A DNA stretch of 7,058 bases from positions 1 to 7,058 of the forward strand of contig CAMBDN010000132.1 in NCBI GenBank assembly GCA_945865355.1. The letters run 5' to 3'. Both the position numbers and the translations under genes were made by a program. The notes under the pieces are model-generated. The model was not told the origin of the DNA and did not search any database. It saw only the letters and a list, made by a program, of their open reading frames with translations. Below, piece after piece: positions 5,291 through 7,058 of the stretch (position 1 is its first letter; every line of letters starts with the position of its first letter). The DNA comes from Legionella genomosp. 1. Lineage in GTDB: Bacteria; Pseudomonadota; Gammaproteobacteria; Legionellales; Legionellaceae.

Positions 5291-6253
5291 ATGCAGACCT
5301 TCCTCAATAATCCATTTAGCATAGGCTCGCTGCAGTTTCCTAATCGCTTGTTACAGGGGCCGTTGGCTGGGTTCAGCTGCGCGCCGTTTAGGCAATTGTT
5401 TTATCGCTTCCTGCCACCTGCTTATTGTGTCTCAGAAATGATTTCAGCACACGATGTATTATACAAACATAACGTTGATTCGCGTTATTTATATCGTGCA
5501 CCTGAGGAAACACGTCTGTGCTATCAGCTTTCCGGCGCTGACCCCGTCACGGTGGCAACAGCTGCGGCACGATTGGCGGCCATTGGCGCCGATTTAATTG
5601 ATCTTAACTGCGGATGCCCTAAAACTAAAATTCGTAAAAAGGGAGCGGGTAGCGCGTTGCTTGAAAAGCCGGAACAATTATATGCAATTGTTAGGGCCGT
5701 ACGTGCTGCGATACAAATTCCGTTGACGGTTAAGCTACGTATTAGAGGCGATGAGCGAGATATTGCTTTAGCACAAGCAATTGAACAATCGGGGGCTGAT
5801 GCGCTTATTGTCCATGGTCGACGTTGGACCGATGATTATGATACGCCCAGCAACTTCAATCAGATAGCAAAAATTAAACAGGCTATTTCAATTCCAGTGA
5901 TTGCCAATGGTGATATTGCTGAGAAGGTATCATTGGCCAAAGCCATTGCTGATAGTGGCTGTGATGCCTACATGATTGCTCGCGCAGGTAGTGGACAGCC
6001 TTGGTTATATCAGCATTTACTCGCAGAAAATGGCACGGTATTGAACGTGAGTCATGAGGTTCGTAGAAATTGTTTTATGATGCATTTAATTGGACTGGCG
6101 GAGCTTGAAAGTGAATATCAAGCGGTACTGCAAAGTAAAACGTTGGTGCGCTATTATTTTCGCAAGATGCTGAGCGAACAACAATTGCAATTATTTTATA
6201 GATTAGGCAGTCTAGGGGAGATTGAAAAATACATCGAATCAGGATGGCAATAG
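5291..6253 (+). CDS. tRNA-dihydrouridine synthase (Dus family, subgroup uncertain)
   Basis: Dus enzymes are FMN- and NADPH-dependent and reduce specific uridines in tRNA loops to dihydrouridine. I take the ATG at 5291 (320 residues), because it puts the family's first strand near the N-terminus. A TTG two codons upstream is possible, and neither has a clear ribosome site. A TIM barrel fills about residues 8-245. The active-site segment is DLNCGCPKTKIRKKGAGSALL (104-124), with catalytic Cys at 109. The FMN-contacting K148 (in LTVKLRIRG), H175 (VHGRR) and the IANGDI segment (204-209) follow; the phosphate-binding turn is MIARAGSGQPW (228-238). A helical C-domain covers about 250-320. The opening motif is QGPLAGFS (22-29) instead of the usual APMAGVTD, so assignment to DusA, DusB or DusC is not safe. 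It is divergent from the HEPN-like gene and ends 36 bases from the convergent pump fragment. Confidence 0.93.
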   Translation: MQTFLNNPFSIGSLQFPNRLLQGPLAGFSCAPFRQLFYRFLPPAYCVSEMISAHDVLYKHNVDSRYLYRAPEETRLCYQLSGADPVTVATAAARLAAIGADLIDLNCGCPKTKIRKKGAGSALLEKPEQLYAIVRAVRAAIQIPLTVKLRIRGDERDIALAQAIEQSGADALIVHGRRWTDDYDTPSNFNQIAKIKQAISIPVIANGDIAEKVSLAKAIADSGCDAYMIARAGSGQPWLYQHLLAENGTVLNVSHEVRRNCFMMHLIGLAELESEYQAVLQSKTLVRYYFRKMLSEQQLQLFYRLGSLGEIEKYIESGWQ

Positions 6254-6289
6254 TAAGGGCCCCTTTTGCCATCGGGCTAAAAGTGGCGG

Positions 6290-6916
6290 TCAGCCTGTGT
6301 GGATGTATACATAAGCGCTCGCGCCGATACTAAGTGGATAATGGATCGGATCGTAATCTGTAATTTTGATTTGAACGGGCATACGTTGCGGTAGTAAAAA
6401 CCAATTGCTTTCGCTATTTCTGACGATTTCTATCTGGGTCGATTGGTGAGTTTGTAATCGGCTTGATGCCCAATTTCTTGACAGTATGACGCCATGATAA
6501 ATCTTTGAACCGAAATAAATACGTGGAAGAATGGCAACTTTATCACCCGGCCGCACTCGGCGAAGATCGGTTTCATTAAAATTTGCTTGGATAAATAATG
6601 TATCTGTATCGGCAATCGAAAAGATGGGCTTACGTATTTTAATGGGTGTACCGAGTGCCACAAACATATTCTGTACGGAACCATTATTTTTGGCATAAAC
6701 GGTCGTTTCATCCAAATCGACCCTTGCATTGCTCATGACCGCAACCAACGATTTAATTCTCATTTTTTGTACAATGATTTGTTGATGATTTAATTCCAGT
6801 TCTGTTTCTAATGCTTTCATCAAGCTGAGTGCGGCATTCTTTTCTTTCAACGCCGTATTGACGATGATTGCTGAAACAGCATGCTCGTGTAATGCGGATT
6901 TATTATGATCTAGAAG
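6290..6916 (-). pseudogene. HlyD/EmrA-type membrane fusion protein, 5'-truncated remnant
   Basis: Membrane fusion proteins link an inner-membrane pump to an outer-membrane channel across the periplasm. From a TTG at 6850 the frame gives 186 residues, and it is open back to a TAA at 6917-6919. What remains is the end of the helical hairpin (residues 5-45, coiled-coil-like), the second half of the lipoyl domain (VYAKNNGSVQNM at 51-62, GTPI at 67-70), the beta-barrel segment with IQANFNETDLRRVRPGDKV (87-105), and the membrane-proximal end with LLPQRMPVQIKI (152-163) and GASAYVYI (176-183). Full members have about 300-390 residues. The N-terminal membrane anchor, first half of the lipoyl domain and first hairpin helix are missing, and the TTG lies inside the helical hairpin without a clear ribosome site. 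I therefore read it as a broken gene rather than a short one. No partner transporter is seen. Confidence 0.8.
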
Positions 6917-7058
6917 TTACGCATTGACAAACCCATCAAAATTCTGATAATTCGCACCAGAAAATAATAACCAGCCACCGGAAGGCCCTCTGTGATAAGA
7001 AGTATTACCCGCCCCTCAACCGCACGGTGTACATTACCCATGTATGTTGGATTTTTAT
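6911..7058 (-). other. Unidentified sequence joined to the truncated pump gene
   Basis: Upstream of the pump remnant, homology to membrane fusion proteins stops at or before an in-frame TAA (6917-6919). Two open stretches on the - strand cross this part: one from the window edge to a TAG at 6910-6912 (48 codons, including MGNVHRAVEGRVILL), and one at 6920-7015 (32 codons, ending GFVNA). I recognise neither, and open frames this short occur by chance. The junction lies near a palindromic CTAG at 6910-6913, a site that some insertion sequences target, so this may be the edge of a mobile element. No terminal repeat could be confirmed within 148 bases. Confidence 0.4.

Noticed and set aside
6075..6272. 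65-codon open frame on the - strand over the end of the dihydrouridine synthase gene
   Set aside because: It overlaps conserved coding sequence of the opposite strand and has no identifiable features.
6254..6289. gggcccc palindrome after the dihydrouridine synthase gene as a terminator
   Set aside because: It has no loop and only four T residues, and the alternative gccc/gggc stem is too weak.
6430..6729. Second 99-codon - strand frame inside the membrane fusion remnant
   Set aside because: The alternative frame carries the lipoyl and beta-barrel motifs of the family, so this one is a shadow.
6990..7045. Group II intron-like G-rich bases on the - strand (cggttgaggggcggg)
   Set aside because: Only a faint resemblance to bases near intron reverse-transcriptase genes; no domain V hairpin can be drawn inside the window.
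1..7058. CRISPR array, tRNA, rRNA or defence gene cluster
   Set aside because: No regularly spaced direct repeats, cloverleaf, rRNA-like stretch or recognisable defence operon was found when reading both strands.

Overview
The window looks like a piece of a moderately AT-rich gammaproteobacterial chromosome. The main evidence is a divergent rsmI/lpoA pair; LpoA, the lipoprotein activator of the peptidoglycan synthase PBP1A, is a gammaproteobacterial protein. The base composition, an IS30-type element, an astacin-like secreted protease and a dihydrouridine synthase with an unusual N-terminal motif would fit a Legionellales-like, host-associated or amoeba-associated lineage. That assignment is inference, not something the sequence proves.

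Layout, left to right. Positions 1-148 are the right end of an IS30-family insertion sequence (last 46 codons of the transposase plus a probable terminal repeat). It abuts, and probably replaced, the 5' end of an elyC/ydcF-like inner-membrane envelope gene on the + strand (to 955). A hairpin-rich C/T- and G/A-tract segment (922-1010) supplies the tail of that protein and separates it from the convergent - strand genes. Those are an astacin-family zinc metalloprotease with signal peptide and aspartate-switch prosegment (1018-1824) and rsmI (1858-2715), whose product methylates 16S rRNA C1402. Diverging from rsmI across 42 bases is lpoA (2758-4575). In E. coli and relatives lpoA is followed by yraN, diaA and dolP. 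Here it is followed by a 209-base non-coding stretch with several inverted repeats, including two interleaved stems with pseudoknot topology. Beyond it lie a small helical HEPN-like gene on the - strand (4785-5225) and a divergent tRNA-dihydrouridine synthase gene on the + strand (5291-6253). The right end holds the 3' two-thirds or so of a HlyD/EmrA-type membrane fusion protein gene on the - strand (6290-6916), cut off by an in-frame stop and joined to sequence I cannot identify.

Functionally this is envelope and translation housekeeping (ElyC-like, LpoA, RsmI, Dus) interrupted by accessory or decaying material: the IS, the protease, and the broken efflux-pump subunit. Both edges show rearrangement. 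I did not find a clearly new multi-gene system. The most unusual items are the IS-elyC junction, the zymogen-type astacin, the structured region after lpoA and the truncated pump gene with its unknown joined sequence.
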